Notes under the pieces: generated by a model
Seen by the model: the letters and a program-made list of their open reading frames with translations, nothing else
Database searches by the model: none
Told to the model about the DNA's origin: nothing
Assembly: GCA_024811115.1 (NCBI GenBank)
Contig: JAKOGH010000009.1
Coordinates: forward strand, 1-22,561
Length of the DNA stretch: 22,561 nt
Direction of reading: 5' to 3'
Source of the DNA: Terana coerulea
Taxonomy: Eukaryota > Basidiomycota > Agaricomycetes > Polyporales > Phanerochaetaceae
Program-made: the position numbers and the translations under genes
In this document: piece after piece, positions 1 through 11,370 of the stretch
Numbering within the stretch: position 1 is the stretch's first letter
How the letters are laid out: each line of letters opens with the position of its first letter

Positions 1-1400
1 GTCTCAGAGTAACCCTTGCCAACCTTGCGGTTAATCGCCTCTAGGCTCGGCGATTATGTATCCTTATTAGCTCCGGCCTTCGTCCCATGCGACTTCCTAT
101 ACGACGGGAAATGGGGAATCGTTGTCATTGAGTAACCTCGGCCGACGAGGTTAATCAATAGGCCCGCTGAGGTAAGTAATCCGTTAGGCTTTTCATTAAA
201 AATCGCACTCACACCGCCATTCGTGCGTATGTACGCAATACGTAGATGATGAAAGCATCTCCCGGCGGGGACGTGTGAAGTCTACCATTATTCACGGTGA
301 TGCGCAGTCTAGACGTCGGTCGGTTCCGAAGATGCCCCTGCGCGCCCGGCCGTGCACAAGGACTTTTACCTTTGTCTTTAGGTACCGAGCCTCTCATAGC
401 ACATGGAGGAAGATGCTACGAAGGTGTCTGGTATTTCTACTGGCCGGTCTGGGCTCGAGCGGCTCACGGCGCCTCGCGGTCCAATGGGCGCTAACGGAAG
501 GCAGCGGCATCACCCAAAGTTTGATCCGTCGCGGACCACGTTTCTCGGGGACGATTGCAATTCGAGGGTGCCTGCGCCCCTTCCACTCGTTCCCGTCGAA
601 TTCCCATCTACGTTTCATGAGGCTTGCCTGGCAATCGCCGAGCGATGGAAGAGGCTGAGCTATGGAAGGACAAGGCAACGTTCGCTGCTTAGTTGCGTCT
701 TTTTCTGCTCCAGACTGCGATGTCGCCCGTTTCGACGTCTGGTTGCCCACGCCTTTCACGGGCGTGAGGTCACCGAGTGCGCAGCCTGCTCCATGCGGTT
801 TTACGTGCAGTCAAGAAAGCATGCATCCCCGGGGCCGGTGAGTGCTGAATTGACCGTCTGGCTTGGCTCGACTATTTGCTCACTTTCCCGCGGTGTTACA
901 GGAGTAACAAGTCTGTCATTCGTGGCGATCTAGAATGGTATCCAGACGTATAGATGACCGTCAAGAGGTCGTCAGAATGCCGACATGAGATGTTGTCGCC
1001 ACTGCTGGTGGTCTGTGCGCAATGCCGGCAGGTCACATCTTGACGCTGGCGCCGAGCGCTGACCGGAGCAGCCCTGGATGCCGACCCATCTCAGAAATGA
1101 GACCCGCTTCTCCCTCGTGCGGACTTACTATTACTCGGCTGCAGCGTCGCGATTCGTGGTATTGTGGCCATGCCGTTACAGCGTCCGCGCTCGCCAGGCG
1201 TTCCGTCGCCCCTTCCGCGGGCGGTTCAGGCGCGTCCCATTCGGTTGCTCCTCGTGGATATTCCCGAAAATTCATCAACGGGGGTGCGTTTCCTCATTCG
1301 CCCCTTAGGGAGTACTGCAATCAATCTGCATCTGCGGGCGACCCCTGCAGGCTTCGTGCCTGGCCTGCATGCAAAGGCCTCCTGCCCTCGCACCGCCCGC
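1..1400. other. Leading region without a supported gene
   Basis: Open frames here are short, overlap on both strands and show no recognisable domain, signal peptide or consistent splice pattern. The only structured signals are in the last part: a 22-nt block at 1170-1191 shared with the promoter of DPBB gene B, and the core promoter of DPBB gene A. No tRNA or rRNA was recognised. Confidence 0.5.
1170..1191 (+). promoter_or_regulatory. Upstream block shared by DPBB genes A and B
   Basis: This 22-nt block is identical to 3190-3211 upstream of gene B, although the surrounding promoter DNA differs. Its core TGCCGTTACAGC also occurs, on the minus strand, upstream of DPBB copy E at 22167-22178. 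It lies about 215 nt before the TATA box of gene A. On the opposite strand it contains TAACGG, which fits the MYB consensus YAACKG. A role as an activator site is inference. Confidence 0.5.
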
Positions 1401-1407
1401 GCTCGGG

Positions 1408-1415
1408 TATAAAAA
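1408..1415 (+). promoter_or_regulatory. TATA box of DPBB gene A
   Basis: TATAAAAA stands 138 nt before the ATG at 1546. It is followed by a pyrimidine-rich tract (about 1470-1540, CT repeats), as is common at transcription starts of strongly expressed basidiomycete genes. Confidence 0.65.
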
Positions 1416-1545
1416 GCGTATGCGGCGTGAAGGGTGTGGCAACCAGCTCCGCTCCCAGGATCTGTTCCACTCACCCTTCACCCTTCACCTCATCCCTCTC
1501 TCCCTCTCTCTTCACGCGAAACCACCCCTCCACAATTTTTTCACG

Positions 1546-2176
1546 ATGCAGTCCCCCATGTTCCTCCTTGCCCTCTTCGTATTCACGTTCATGACCCTTT
1601 TCGTAAATGCTGCGCCCGTTGCCGAGTGCGGCGCCCCTGCCTCCGCCCCGACCCCCGCGCCCGTCAAGGTGCAATCTGACGTCGCGATCACTGGTACCCA
1701 CAGCGGTCAAGGTACGCATGCTTTATTATTGATCTGTGGTGCATGCTCACGCAACACCCAGGTACCTGGTACGAGACTGGCCTTGGAGCTTGCGGCATTT
1801 GGAACTCTGACTCCGATCACATCGTTGCCGTTGGCCATGGCTTGTTCGATACCTACCCGTACGTGCACGATACATGCCAGGGCATGATTCCGCGACTTAC
1901 ATATACTTAGGGGTTACAACGGTGCCAACCCCAACGACAACCCCATCTGCAACAAGAAGCTCACCGCCCACTGTAAGCACCGGATTACGCCCATTGTAGC
2001 GATGTTTTATTTATAGGTGCTTCCTCACAGACCAGGGCAAGTCGGTTACTGTCACGGTCGTCGACCGCTGTGTCGGCTGCGACACCTACGACCTCGATTT
2101 CTCGCCCTCCGCCTTCTCGAGTCTGGCGTCTCAGTCCGTCGGACGTCTGTCCGGCCTGACCTGGTCCTTCAACTAG
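1546..2176 (+). CDS. Secreted RlpA-like/expansin-like DPBB protein (copy A)
   Basis: Four exons: 1546-1711, 1762-1858, 1911-1972 and 2031-2176, all with GT-AG introns, giving 156 residues. The N-terminus is a hydrophobic signal peptide ending near VNA-AP, followed by an Ala/Pro linker (residues 26-45) with one extra Cys. The DPBB domain follows: THSGQGTWYETGLGACG, then LFDTYPGYNGANPNDNPIC, then VVDRCVGC, DLDFSPSAF and a C-terminal GRLSGLTWSF. The four domain cysteines and the Asp of DRC match the barwin/expansin fold. Members are small, secreted and usually non-catalytic; roles in wall loosening, effector function or protease inhibition are known for some relatives, and which applies here is unknown. 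The start was chosen because it gives the signal peptide and lies downstream of TATA and a CT-rich leader. Confidence is high for the family and low for the exact role. Confidence 0.88.
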
Positions 2177-3189
2177 AAGTTTATCCGCCTGCTTAGAACA
2201 TACTACGATATCTATTCACGTCCGGCCAGTGCTTTAGAGTTTAACGGGTATTGTTATGTTGTACTATATCCCGGGATGCCCAGGCGGCTGCGCAGAGCAG
2301 AGGCCCTCTGTCCCGTTCCCTTTTCGGAAAGCGACCACTTTAGATCCTAACATAGGCAAACAAACGAGATTGTACGCATAGATCATCTTGATGATGTAGA
2401 TTACTCTTGCTGTTGTACTTCCATCTGTCACCATTTACGCGCTACAATGTACTGCTCTTTCTCCATCACTCCATGCAGCTCAACTCGGAGGTATCGGTGA
2501 CAACTGGAAGGTTCGCAAAACTATCCCGGGTAACTTGTTATGTGTTAAGGACAGATACCTAGATCTATCTTTGACACAAACAACTGCGCCAGCATTCCAT
2601 CCAGGTACATGTCGTCACCGTCGCGTTGCTTGAAGATTGGATGCGGAAGGTAAATGTACAGCTTTTCTATCCTCCGGATCCTACCCATGCTTCTTATCCC
2701 AGACAAATCCCAGGTGCGGTCCAGGTCATCATCTGTTTCTCCGTTGCCATGTCTAAGTGCAACTTGACTACCAGAACTCTTCTGGCCCGAGCTCTCCAGC
2801 GTGATCACTATCAAGGAAGGCTTACCCTTGCAGCGGCTACACAATGCGTCCAACGCTTAGACACGGTTCGCCTGCGACAAGAACCTTTCCCGGGTTGTAT
2901 AACGTTCCATGCCGCCAATGCCGTGAGTTCTGTTCTAGACTGCGCTGCCGCTTGAATACATACGATGGATGTCTCGCTGACAGCATCACCGACTACCTCG
3001 GGTCTGCCAGGGACAATGCGACGCTTGGTTCTCCTGCCCTGCACGCGGCTACTCAACACAGCCCGCGCGGTCCGGGTGCATGTGGCCAGCATCCAGTTCT
3101 TGGCTCCCAGGAACAGTAGCTGAGCAATAACAGTGCAAACTTTCCATTATTAGTGTGTATCACTGGACTCTACGACCTAATCTTAGCTA
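2177..3189. other. Intergenic region between DPBB A and B
   Basis: About 1 kb with no supported gene. A minus-strand open frame at 2545-2853 (102 codons) reads like protein in places but has no recognised domain and no neighbouring exons that could be defined. The sequence just after gene A (2343-2363) and after gene B (4281-4301) shares a short GATCCTAACAT block, possibly a relic of the duplication. Confidence 0.4.
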
Positions 3190-3211
3190 ATGCCGTTACA
3201 GCGTCCGCGCT
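3190..3211 (+). promoter_or_regulatory. Upstream block shared by DPBB genes A and B
   Basis: This is the second copy of the 22-nt block at 1170-1191. It lies 175 nt before the TATA box of gene B. Copy E keeps the core of the block on the minus strand together with other promoter similarity, such as a shared CAGCGAAGGGA further downstream. Confidence 0.5.
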
Positions 3212-3385
3212 GTCTTACAGTTCTGTCAACCATTCGGACCAGCGAAGGGACGCCCGCATCATAGAGTTGGCCATTGCGGGCGCATTGGGAGGTCACTATA
3301 TTCAAGTTCACGCCGTGCCGACATGCACCTTGTGGTTCCTGCGTGGAAAATGCAGCCTTGGGAGCTTAACCCTGTTCACTAAAGA

Positions 3386-3392
3386 TATAAAA
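3386..3392 (+). promoter_or_regulatory. TATA box of DPBB gene B
   Basis: TATAAAA lies 117 nt before the ATG at 3503. The aligned position in the decayed copy E reads CACAAAAG (22041-22048, minus strand). Confidence 0.65.
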
Positions 3393-3502
3393 GGCCCGCG
3401 AAATTCTGGAAGTACGTCAAGCAGCTCGTTCCAGCTGTTTCTTACTCCTACTCAACCCAAACACCCTTCAGCACACAGACACGAGCCATACTGCATAGCA
3501 CC

Positions 3503-4097
3503 ATGATTTACCCTTCCATCTTGCTCGTTGCTCTCAAGGCTCTCTGCGCTGCCGCTGCTCCGCGTGCAAGTCCCCAAGACCTGGCCACACGTCAATTCCC
3601 AGGCACTCATACCGGCGACGGCATGTATCATGCTTAACACTGCTTGAGAAAATGTATTTTAACTATATATTTACAGGAACCTGGTACGATGTCGGCCTTG
3701 GTGCTTGCGGCATCGCCAACTCTGACGCCGACTTCGTCGTGGCTGTCAGTGCGACTATATTCGATAGCTGGCCGTAAGTGTATCTAGCATTACCACTAAA
3801 ATGCTCGTGCTGAAGCCGTATTATCTCTCAGGGGATTTAACGGCAATCCCAACCAGGACCCTATTTGCGGCAAGTTGATTACCGCCTCTTGTCAGTCTAT
3901 TCTATCGCGGTGATCAATCTGCCCACGTACTCATGATGTTACTCTGTGTAGACCAAGGAAGGGAGGTGACCGTTGAAGTCGTCGATCGCTGCACCGGATG
4001 TCAGGAGTTCGACCTCGATTTTTCCCCTGCTGCATTCGAGCAGCTGGCAGATCTGTCAGTTGGGCGCATTCACGGAGTTACCTGGAACTTCGATTGA
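3503..4097 (+). CDS. Secreted RlpA-like/expansin-like DPBB protein (copy B)
   Basis: Four exons: 3503-3620, 3677-3773, 3832-3890 and 3952-4097, giving 139 residues. A signal peptide (MIYPSILLVALKALCAAAA) and a short spacer lead into the DPBB domain: GTHTGDGTWYDVGLGACG, then IFDSWPGFNGNPNQDPIC, VVDRCTGC, DLDFSPAAF and GRIHGVTWNF. All four domain cysteines and the DRC aspartate are present. Intron 1 has a GC donor (GCATGT); the GT two bases further on would put exon 2 out of frame, so GC-AG splicing is the only reading that keeps the domain. Copy E has the same GC donor, so A, B and E share four-exon structure and B and E are closest to each other. Likely secreted to the wall or apoplast; specific function unknown. 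Confidence 0.87.
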
Positions 4098-4915
4098 TTG
4101 TCACATGCGCAGTGACTGTAGGTGGGAAATTCATAGACATGTACACTAGCTAGTAGTCAAGGGAGGAAATACTTGTAACTGTTGTAGCAGAGGCTTTATA
4201 GCACACATTCTGGTTGAAGGCGATTAAGAGTCGGCCAAACACCACAGAGTCCACTTCTTGTTTGGGGAACCGGCGGTTTCGGATCCTAACATCAACAAAC
4301 AACAGAGAAAGGCGCGGATATTTCCCCGCGCGCTTCACTCCTCTCCTCGACACCTCCTTGCAACAGTCTATTGACATTCTATTCGCCTCCGTATGCGCTA
4401 CGCGATCGTACCCATTTCATTTTCACAGCTCTTTCTGGCTACTCGCTCGCACTTTGTACAACCTAGAGAACACCTCAGCTGCTAGACAACTCCCTATGAC
4501 ACCCGCTAAGGTCAACTCCACAACAGGCCAGAACGTTCGCCGTCTACCCCGCTTTGGCTCGTAAACCCTACCTGTCTCTCGCATCGTTTCTGGCATACAT
4601 ATACCGATTTCTTACGAATACTTATTGAAGCGTGGCTAACGGACCTAATCGTCATTGCCACGTCCAGGCTGATGGGATGTCGGCTTGGCGGAAGACCATG
4701 AGGCAGGCGAGCGGCTCAAGGTATGTACAACATATAGATTTGGGGAAGGAACTGGGCGGCCAAGAAGTTTAAGGGCGTTGTGGTAGCTTGCAGGAAACGT
4801 AGACTCTGGCAGACTCGGACGCTCCAGCCTCATGCGGTCAATCGACGGTTTTGAACCGGGCTGCCGGAAAGCGATAGCCTCAGCTGCAGGCAGCCTCGGA
4901 GGCTGACCACCTGGC
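4098..4915. other. Intergenic region between DPBB B and the kinase
   Basis: About 800 bases with only short, overlapping frames and no recognisable domain. It holds the 3' flank of gene B and the upstream region of the kinase. Confidence 0.45.
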
Positions 4916-4919
4916 TGGT

Positions 4920-4925
4920 TATATA
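4920..4925 (+). promoter_or_regulatory. TATA-like element of the kinase gene
   Basis: TATATA lies 105 nt before the ATG at 5030. The pyrimidine-rich stretch 4960-5025 would be the leader. This placement argues against the in-frame ATG at 4942, which is only about 20 nt from the TATA element and so probably upstream of the transcript start. Confidence 0.45.
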
Positions 4926-5029
4926 CACCCTTGCGCGCCGAGTGTACAGCCCTTGTGTGCCTTTCACCTTCTCTCCCACCTCCCTAATTTCCTGTCTTTT
5001 TGTCTTGTTTTTATCTCTGCCCTTCCGCG

Positions 5030-7097
5030 ATGGGTTTGTTTTCGAAGCTTTGGTTCGGGGTCGCAAGAGCAAGCCCAGCAAGGAGGTTTTCGATGTACGT
5101 GTTTTGCACTCCAAATGCGCTGCGTGTATGTTGACATGCTGCTAGGTCAAGGTTGAGGTCGAGGTCACTGAGGTTGCTTGTGAAGAAAAGCAGATGATCC
5201 CCTGGAAGGTACTGCTATCTACGTACGCTTGTCAGACCACCATTGCTGACTATTCCTCCCAGAACGACACGGCTTGCGCGGCAGAAATTCATCTTCCTCG
5301 ACTGCTCGTCGATGCTATTCATGTGCCAGAGGTCCTTAGTCTGCGAGTCTCACTCTCCCTACCCAAGCTGTCACCAGAAGGAGAGTTCTCCATTGCCAAG
5401 GTGTGTGACATTCTTTGTTCCATCAAGGCGTCAGTTAGCTAACCCTCCACCAGCATCTATTCGCACAGCTCTCCGTGGCCACGGCTATCACCAACATGTC
5501 CGCCCTAGTCAAGCAAGCCTCTCGTCAGCGGCCGCTGCGTCTCCGCGACTTCCGCCAGATTCGCGGCCTCGGCGCCGGATCGTTCGCAACAGTGTACCTG
5601 GTCGAGCACATCCCGACCGGCGAGAAGATGGCGATGAAGGTCATGGACAAGCGATACCGCCACAATACCAAGTTGGCGCGCCACGAGCAGAAGATCCTCC
5701 GCGAGGTTGCTACGTTGGGCACGCCCGGCCTCATCGAGTTCCGCGGCAGCTTCCACAACCCGAGGAACATGTTCATGCTGACGGTATGTAGTGTCGCGCT
5801 ACTCCGACGCTTGGCTCGAGGCTGACATTATGTGACAGAAACTGTATGCGGGCGGTACCCTGCGTGCAGTCATGAACAGCTGGGGCGGGGGCACCGATTT
5901 CCCTGTAGAGCTCGTCCAGCTGTATGCTGCGGAGATGGTGAGCGCAATCTATTGATCACCTGCTACCGTGTCGCTAACCGCTTTGCGTAGCTCACAGCCC
6001 TCAAGGGTCTTCACGACCTTGGTATCATCCACCGGGACGTCAAGCCTGAGAACATCCTTGTCGACGAGGCGGGACACCTCGTGCTCGCGGACCTCGGACT
6101 GGCCAAGTCGGTTGCGATGCCGGGCCACAAGTGGTACCCCGACTCGCCCCACTACATCTACCTATACGAGCCGTGTGGTACGCTACCGTACATGTCGCTG
6201 GAGATGCTGTCCGGCAAGCGTTATTCGTTCGGGATCGACGTCTGGGCGTTCGGCGTCATCTTGTTCGAGATGTTCTTTGGACGGGTGAGCGATCTCTCCT
6301 GTGCTCGATGTGGCAGATCTCTGATAGTCACTTGTGCAGACTCCCTATATGGTGACGCCGGGCGAAGATAGCTGGGCCACAGTCCTCGATCGTGCCGAGA
6401 AGATGGAGCTCGAGGATTACGTCGGCGGGGACTTGCTCAGCGTTGACATGTACCAGATCCTCGTTTGTGTAAGCCTGCACATTCCTGATTACATCACACC
6501 CTCGCTGATAAATGACCATCATTGCTGAATAGACAATGGCAAAGTATCCTGGGCACCGTAACACGTTCTCGGAGCTGCAGCGGCAGGGCAATCCGTTCTT
6601 CGTCGGAATGTGAGTCGCGCACCCGTCATTGACAACATTGTCGCTGACCAGCTCCTCAGCAATTGGGAGGTGGTGCGTCTGCGCCAGACTCCGATGCCCG
6701 ACATCAGCAGCCCGCCTGCTCGTGCCGATGCTCAGAAGCCCAAGGCATTCTTCGGCTCGTTCAGTGGCGGTGGGGTCTATGCAGCCACAGAGGACCCCCA
6801 TCCGAGCTTCAACTATGTTGGGCCAGTCTTTGAGACCGACACCGACGGCCCGGCCTTCGAGGATATCCCGCTGCACGAAGCCGGCCACGGTACTGGCTAC
6901 ACGTCTTCCGCCGATGAGAAGAGCATCTCATGGACAATCGAGGCCGTTGCTACCAAGGTACGTCTATTCGCATTATAGTACCCTCGCTACAGCTAACGAC
7001 CTCGATGTAGACCGTGTCCGTCCTCTGTCGCATCAAGAGCTGGGCTGGCAAGGCCCTCGGTTGCTTTTCCCGCTTGTGCACGCTAGTCGTGCTGTAG
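5030..7097 (+). CDS. Serine/threonine protein kinase
   Basis: Ten exons: 5030-5094, 5146-5208, 5263-5400, 5469-5783, 5839-5937, 5991-6284, 6340-6468, 6533-6609, 6660-6957 and 7011-7097, about 520 residues. Kinase subdomains appear in order: Gly loop [15 protein letters not shown], the Lys of AMKVMDK, the helix-C Glu in [10 protein letters not shown], catalytic [10 protein letters not shown], the metal site as DLG rather than DFG (LADLGLAKS), activation segment [12 protein letters not shown] and [15 protein letters not shown]. The order and wording resemble AGC-type kinases. The tail (exons 9-10) is not a recognised domain. Exon 1 is a problem: from ATG 5030 it is 65 nt, but exon 2 needs phase 0, so the reading frame breaks near 5060. 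A two-base insertion (genomic or sequence error) is the simplest explanation. The alternative start at 4942 is in frame but too near the TATA element. Substrate unknown. Confidence 0.85.
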
Positions 7098-7306
7098 CGA
7101 TGCTCGACGCCCCCACCGACCCTCACGCTTTCGATCCCGTCGCCCCGCTTCCTAGTGAAGCATTTTGGTCCCCAGTTTTATTTTTCCCCACCCACAAGGC
7201 ACACCTAATGAAGTCACGACTGTTCACGACTCGCTCTCGCAATGCTCTCGACATGCTCTCGGTCTATTTATGGTGTGCGCCACGGCCACACACAGCCTAT
7301 CCACCC

Positions 7307-7322
7307 AATAAACTCCAATAAA
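7307..7322 (+). terminator. Poly(A) signals of the kinase gene
   Basis: Two AATAAA hexamers stand at 7307-7312 and 7317-7322, about 210 nt after the kinase stop codon. They are the likely 3'-end processing signals. Confidence 0.45.
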
Positions 7323-7399
7323 CCTCAATAATCGGCTCGCTCGTATCTCTAATCACTATTTATTTGGTCGACCACCCCTGCGATACCTCGCGACACCTC

Positions 7400-9950
7400 G
7401 CGACACACCCCTGCTGCACCCGCCTAATGTCCTCCATTAATCCCGCGCCCGATACGACTGGCTATACTCTGCGCCGTACTCCCAGTCTGTTGCCCGACTA
7501 ACGCGTCACCCTGTGGCTTGTTCTCAGGTACGTATCTTGTTGAGTCGTGTATAATACTGTCTAACTTTTTGTTTACCGTCAACCCAACGTCAGCAGTCGC
7601 CAATTTTCTAGGGCGCATCCCTCTGAGGTGTTACTCCTCGGGTTGCCACGTTGGCTTTGCACGACTAGCTGGCTACCGGACATCCGTGCCTGCGCTCCTC
7701 TTGGCTGGCGACCCGGCCCTGCCCGACAAGGCCGTCTTAACATGATGCCTCTGGCTTGCTCCTAGGTGCATTTCTTGTTACTCTGCGCACAACCTTCGCT
7801 AACCTCCCATTTTGCTTCAGTCTGGCTGTTCATGACCAGTGACTCCCTGGAGCTGCGCCGGTGAGGCAATCACTCTCTAGGTGCAACGCCTGCCTGGATC
7901 TGCGGGCTTGCAGTGTACCACTTTCCGGACATCGACGCTTTCCCGCAGAACCACGCTGCCTGCGATCTCGTGGCTGGCGACCCTGACTTGTTCAGCAAGG
8001 CCGTCACGACGACCTTCCCGAGGACTGGCTTTCCCGGCCCCTGCAGAGCCTCCCCAAAGATACACCCGCCCGCACATATGCGCACGACACACATCCTCAA
8101 GATGCCTTACACCGACTCCTGAAGACCCACCTTGCCGTTGACCGACACCCTTGGCGACCGAGCCCCTTGCCGTAGACACGAAATGGCTGTGCCTGTACAA
8201 GGCACCCATGTTTACCGCATCGGACACGCTCGCTCGCTCCGGCCGTGGTGCTACCTGCCTACCAGAGGCAGCGCGCCCCACCGCCCGGTCCTTCCGGCTC
8301 CCCGGTCTTCCCTGTCGATTGGTCTTGGCTTCGTCTTGGTCTTGGCCCCGCTGTGTCTCCCGCTAGTCCCTTTGGGTGTTTTGTAGGCTTCTGCGGCTCG
8401 GCTCTATTTGCCTATGCCCTCTGTCGTCTCGGGCCTCTGCTTCCTGCGGCTACTAGCTCAGACTTGTTGTCTTGTCAAGTATAAATGCACCCGTCTGCGT
8501 CAATGTTCTTCCTACAGACTAGTGCCAATAAAGAGAATAGCCTTCTTCTTCCTGCTGAGCGCATATCACACCACTGTACCCATGGGTCATGTCTCACACG
8601 TCCTTTGTTATCGTTGGGCTGCTTCAAGAAACCGGCTGCCTCGAATTCTAACAGAGACAAACAATTGGGAAACGCAGATTTTAATGCGCGCTTAGTTCTT
8701 GTTTCCATGGCTTTCCTTCGACCCCGCATGTTTCACAGTTGTCGCAATCACGCTTTTGTTCTTATGTTTTACCATTTACTAAACCCCCATATTGCACGGC
8801 TACCCTCAGTCAGCAACCAACCTCCCACGAAACCCGAATGTGCAAAAGGCGAAGCATGTTTGCTGTCCGCGCCACTATGAACTCTGAGTTCTAACTCCTT
8901 TTGCCTACGCTTCTTACACGTGTCCCGGGCAGACTCAGCAAATTCCCCTACTTGGACTACCTTCAGCGTAACGGACCATTACCGCATTCAGGATGGTAGC
9001 ATCGAGTAAGTGGACACTGACCATGTCTGTGAGGCCCCATGATGATACTGCGTCCAGTTTGTTTCGGCTATTCCCATCCTCCAGGATACCCGGGTAGGAC
9101 AGATGACCGTCAATCCCCCTCGCAAGGACATAGGCCTCTCGCGCCGGGCGGCCACACTGCATACATGCTGTTAGAGTATCGACATACTCCCATAGTTCTG
9201 CATGGCTTGGAGCGATGAAATGCGCTTATCCCATAGTGTCACGTTACATTATCCACGAGCACTGTAGCAACAACAGTGGTTGGAGTTGGTTCTCTGGTTC
9301 TCTGGATCTTGAGGAGCTTCAGTAGACTCTGGTGGTGACCAAGAAGTGTCTTGCTTCGGTCCATAGGTTTTTAGCAGCACACATTGATGATCGTGCCCGG
9401 TAGCTTTCCCTCAAGCAGGTTTGTCCCAGTCGGTTTACTGGCGAGAGTTTTGATGCACCCGTAGCTGTAGTTAGTATATTTGGCCTTATTTTTGCATTCA
9501 CTTTGTTTGTTTGTTTGCTCTTTCTCCCTGCGCGCCCGCTCGCATCCTGTGCTGAATCATTACTTGTGCTTTCAGCCAGTATATCACTACTGGTACTCCA
9601 AGTCTGAGTGTGAGCTCGCACTGCATGCACCGGTGCTCGAAGTCAACACATGTGCGTTTGCAAAAGAAAATCCCTGTCATGGTGAATTTCTTCGGGGTAA
9701 ATGATAGCAGCAAATTATTGTGATGTTCATTCTCTACAAGCATAACTCTTCTAGAATGAGTCTAAGTCTATGGCGATTGATGCAACAAGCAAATACAGAG
9801 TGCGACAACAACAACTATAAACACAGGTCTAGGTTCTAAGGATACAGTAGGTTAAGCATTAAAATTAAAATCAAAACGAAGCACGAAGCCATCCGGGGCT
9901 CGTATATCTATGTGATGGTTGCAAGCCAACGAATTCTGCAGCATCCCTCA
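7400..9950. other. Long gene-poor region with a diverged local duplication
   Basis: No gene could be supported across about 2.5 kb. Two pairs of similar segments lie 240-270 bases apart: 7509-7541 with 7748-7781 (…GGCTTG…CAGGT or TAGGT…TCTTGTT) and 7691-7735 with 7961-8008 (both containing GGCTGGCGACCC and AAGGCCGTC). They suggest an old partial tandem duplication, possibly of a dead gene. A TATAAAT at 8480-8486 is not followed by a recognisable gene. A 75-codon minus-strand frame at 8935-9162 could not be assigned. Confidence 0.35.
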
Positions 9951-10072
9951 CGCGGCGGAGGTCGGCTGTGTGTCGAGGAGCGGCGGAGCGAGGAAACGTG
10001 CGACGACGAGAGCAAGATCGAAAGCGAATAGATAGGAGGCGGCGATGGGGAGGCAAACGAGGGCATCGGGCC

Positions 10073-10606
10073 TCACGCGAACTTCCAGTTCATGCCGTGC
10101 AGGCGGCCGAGCGACTGGTCTGCAAGCTGCGAGAAGGCCGTCGGCGAGAAGTCGAGGTCCCACTCCGCGCAGCCTTCGCAGCGGTCCGTGATCGTCACCG
10201 TCACCTTCCGGCCGTTGTCTACACACACAAAGTGCGTCAGCACACAGTCATGGTCGCGCTCAGAGGACGGGGAGCAGAACGTACAGTTGACGGAGGCCTT
10301 CTTGCCGCAGATGGGGTTGTTGTTCGGGTTGGCGCCGGTGTAGCCCGGGTAGCTGTCGTACAGGATGTGCGAGACGGCGGCGATGTAGTCGGTGTCGACG
10401 TTGGTGATGCCGCACGAGCCGAGGCCGGTGCCGTAGTAGGTCGCTGCAGAGACTTGCACTTCAGCGGACATCCCCTATCAAAACTGACCAAGAGACTCAC
10501 CATCGCCGGAGTGAGTGCCGGTAATTTTAACACTGCGCGCCTCGGGGACGGCAGCGGCGGAGGCAGCAAGGGTCATGGTCGCGACCGTGAAGATCTTAGC
10601 AAACAT
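10073..10606 (-). CDS. Secreted RlpA-like/expansin-like DPBB protein (copy C)
   Basis: Three exons read on the minus strand: 10606-10501, 10443-10285 and 10218-10073, 136 residues. Signal peptide MFAKIFTVATMTLAASAAA is followed by VPEARSVKITGTHSGDATYY, GTGLGSCGITNVDTDYIAA, SYPGYTGANPNNNPICGKK, TITDRCEGC, DLDFSPTAF and GRLHGMNWKF. The domain cysteines and the DRC aspartate are intact. The intron found in A, B and E after the PGY region's first proline is absent, so C and D form their own subfamily. C differs from D at about 11 of 101 mature positions and shares its promoter and part of its 3' flank, but lies in opposite orientation. Likely secreted; function in wall interaction or defence is inference. 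Confidence 0.9.
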
Positions 10607-10752
10607 GGTGTGCGGGTTGGTGGCAGTCGGACGACGTTAAGGTCAAGGAAGGACTAAAAGAAAGTAGATGAAGGTGGGAGTAGGTGACCGCGGGTGGGAA
10701 GTGACTGTGGAAACGTCCGAAGAGCGTGCTGTTCCCCCTCCCTGCCCTCCAG

Positions 10753-10760
10753 CTTATATA
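10753..10760 (-). promoter_or_regulatory. TATA box of DPBB gene C
   Basis: TATATAAG on the minus strand is followed by CTGGAGGGCAG and, further on, GCACGCTCTTCGGACGT. The same series occurs at the TATA box of gene D. A conserved CGATTGGC (CCAAT box, 10966-10973) lies about 200 nt further upstream in both copies. The ATG is about 150 nt downstream. Confidence 0.65.
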
Positions 10761-11370
10761 GCCGTCGGGACCCGCGCCTCCGACGCCACAAGGCTCGCGC
10801 AGGGTACCGAGGCCCAAATTTTGGTCGGGCGATCGTGCTGCCCAGCGGCCCAGCCCGCCGGCGAAGCAGGGTCAATAACACACGGTGCGTCGGGAATGGC
10901 GCGGGAGCAGCTGCAAGCACCCCGATGTTTGTTTTGTTTTGTTTTTGTTTTGCATTTTGCACGAGAGCCAATCGGAACGCGGCGGAGAGCGGAGCGCGCG
11001 CCCGCCTTGATATTGCCCTCGAGGGGTCCGACGGGGCGCCCGGGCGCCGACGTCGGCGAGTCTGCGTCGGCCACGCCAAGCCTACGGTGTTGGCAAGCGC
11101 CCGTGCGCAGAGGCCCGCCTGGTCCGTGCGCGGAGGCATCCGCCTTTTGGCCTCGATCGTGCCCAAGCTGCCGCACGACGCCCCCTGCTCCGCCGCGCCC
11201 GAAGAACCAACGGCGGGCAGCGCGGCCCTCCGCTGGCGCACCGAATCCATAGGCCGAACCCCTGCCCTCGGCACACCTGAGTTTCGCGGAATGCAGCTGA
11301 GCCCTGAAAAACAAACTTGTGGAAGTTTTGAGCAACTCCGAGTCGTGGCGGTTCTCGACACCATGCATCG

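Noticed and set aside
1..260. rRNA-like or tRNA-like sequence at the start of the window
   Set aside because: No conserved rRNA segment or cloverleaf could be traced on either strand.
2545..2853. Minus-strand frame of 102 codons resembling part of an F-box/LRR-type protein
   Set aside because: The resemblance is only in overall character; no definite motif or flanking exons could be shown.
4942..5030. Upstream in-frame ATG at 4942 as the kinase start
   Set aside because: It is only about 20 nt from the TATA element, so probably not transcribed, and it would add an odd hydrophobic, Cys-containing leader.
8935..9162. Minus-strand frame of 75 codons with protein-like composition
   Set aside because: No recognised motif, promoter or splice partners; could be chance or a relic.
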